Position numbers and translations under genes: made by a program. Source: Desulfocapsaceae bacterium (lineage in GTDB: Bacteria > Desulfobacterota > Desulfobulbia > Desulfobulbales > Desulfocapsaceae). From it: a DNA stretch of 5,685 bases. Below, one piece after another: positions 5,030 through 5,685 of this stretch. The DNA lies in assembly GCA_029934775.1 (NCBI GenBank), contig JAOZLO010000205.1, forward strand, positions 1 to 5,685, given 5' to 3'. The first letter of the stretch is position 1; every line of letters starts with the position of its first letter. The notes beneath the pieces were generated by a model. The model saw nothing but the letters and a program-made list of their open reading frames with translations, was not told where the DNA came from and ran no database searches.

Positions 5030-5685
5030 ATGAAACAGAAAAAAAAAGGATTTATTCGTCTCAGTGCAACACTGTTTTCCTTTGTCATAATGCTGGCATT
5101 GTTGGTTTCACCACTATCTGCCAGTGAAGTTAAAAAGATTCACTTTCTTATTCCCGGTGGGGCGGGCGGCGGATGGGATGGCACGGCACGGGGAGTAGGC
5201 AAGGCATTGCTCGACTCCAAACTGCTGGAAAAAGCTTCTTTTGAAAATATGTCTGGTGGCGGTGGTGGCAAAGCACTCAATCACCTGATCAGTACGGCAA
5301 AACGTCAGGAAGGGACTCTGCTTGTAAACTCCACTCCAATTATTATACGATCTCTAACTGGTGTGTTCCCTCAATCCTTCAGGGATCTGACACCCATTGC
5401 CTCCGTCATTGCAGACTATGCCGCCTTTGTCGTGGCTAAGGATTCCAAGTATACCAGTTTTAAAGAAGTAGTTGCCGATTTTCAAAAAGATCCTAAATCG
5501 GTCAAGATTGGTGGTGGTTCTGTCCAGGGAAGTATGGACCATCTTGTACCTGCCATGGTATTTCAAGCTGCAGGAGAAGATCCGCTCAAGGTTAAATATA
5601 TACCCTATGATGCGGGTGGCAAAGCGATGGCCGGTCTTCTTTCCGGAGATGTCCAGGTTCTTTCCACCGGATATGGTGAAGCACT
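5030..5685 (+). CDS. tctC: TctC-family periplasmic tricarboxylate-binding protein, 3' end beyond window
   Basis: The open frame runs off the right edge after about 218 codons; the family is usually near 320-330 residues, so roughly the last third is missing. A basic N-terminus (MKQKKK) and hydrophobic core (about 8-28) end in SPLSA-SEV, a signal peptide likely cut after A31. The mature protein starts with the family hallmark KIHFLIPGGAGGGWDGTARG (36-55), the N-terminal strand and ligand-binding loop of TctC/Bug receptors, followed by ENMSGGGGGKALN and further typical blocks (LLVNSTPIIIRS, LTPIASVIADY, KIGGGSVQGSMDH, VKYIPYDAGGKAMAGLLSGDVQ). Such proteins capture carboxylates in the periplasm for TctAB membrane partners, whose genes would be expected downstream. 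The divergent CitA-type kinase with citrate-type contact residues suggests that tricarboxylates regulate it, and perhaps are its ligand. The exact substrate cannot be read from sequence. Confidence 0.93.
   Translation, partial: MKQKKKGFIRLSATLFSFVIMLALLVSPLSASEVKKIHFLIPGGAGGGWDGTARGVGKALLDSKLLEKASFENMSGGGGGKALNHLISTAKRQEGTLLVNSTPIIIRSLTGVFPQSFRDLTPIASVIADYAAFVVAKDSKYTSFKEVVADFQKDPKSVKIGGGSVQGSMDHLVPAMVFQAAGEDPLKVKYIPYDAGGKAMAGLLSGDVQVLSTGYGEA

Noticed and set aside
4831..5088. Leftward 85-codon open frame
   Set aside because: It overlaps the signal-peptide region and ribosome site of the well-supported TctC-type gene on the other strand and resembles no known protein.

Overview
The window (about 5.7 kb, AT-leaning) looks like chromosomal DNA of an anaerobic, selenocysteine-using bacterium. 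The best guess is a sulfate-reducing or related Desulfobacterota lineage. That guess is inference: it rests on a tRNA-Sec gene at the left edge, a citrate/C4-dicarboxylate-type two-component system beside a TctC-type solute receptor, and the general look of the proteins. No phage, transposase or CRISPR array is visible.

Layout, left to right. (1) Bases 1-54 carry the 5' part of a tRNA-Sec gene (selC) on the minus strand, cut by the window edge. (2) A 290-base AT-rich gap holds a short hairpin with a T-run and a good sigma70-like promoter reading rightward. (3) A rightward small gene (345-776) encodes an unrecognised protein. It has an HxxxCxxC motif like the zinc site of anti-sigma factors, then a strongly acidic tail built partly from three 10-codon repeats, and it ends right after a run of ten C's. 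(4) Four leftward genes follow, in transcription order: a CitA/DcuS-type sensor kinase (4680-3088), a CitB/DcuR-type response regulator (2855-2154), a small protein of the lasso-peptide B2 / transglutaminase-like family (2140-1682), and a PlsC-type acyltransferase (1643-864). (5) A 349-base divergent region with operator-like repeats leads into a rightward TctC-type periplasmic receptor (5030 to beyond the right edge).

How they may work together. The kinase has the periplasmic residues that bind citrate-like ligands in CitA. It probably senses a tri- or dicarboxylate and, through the response regulator, controls the divergently transcribed transporter whose binding protein begins at 5030. The regulator, B2-like and acyltransferase genes are packed tightly (13 and 38 bases apart) and are probably co-transcribed. 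What a B2-like cysteine protease and an acyltransferase do in a carboxylate-sensing operon is unknown, and no lasso precursor or synthetase is visible. The most unusual points are this B2-acyltransferase pair, the repeat-filled 232-base gap between kinase and regulator, and the zinc-motif/acidic-tail protein.
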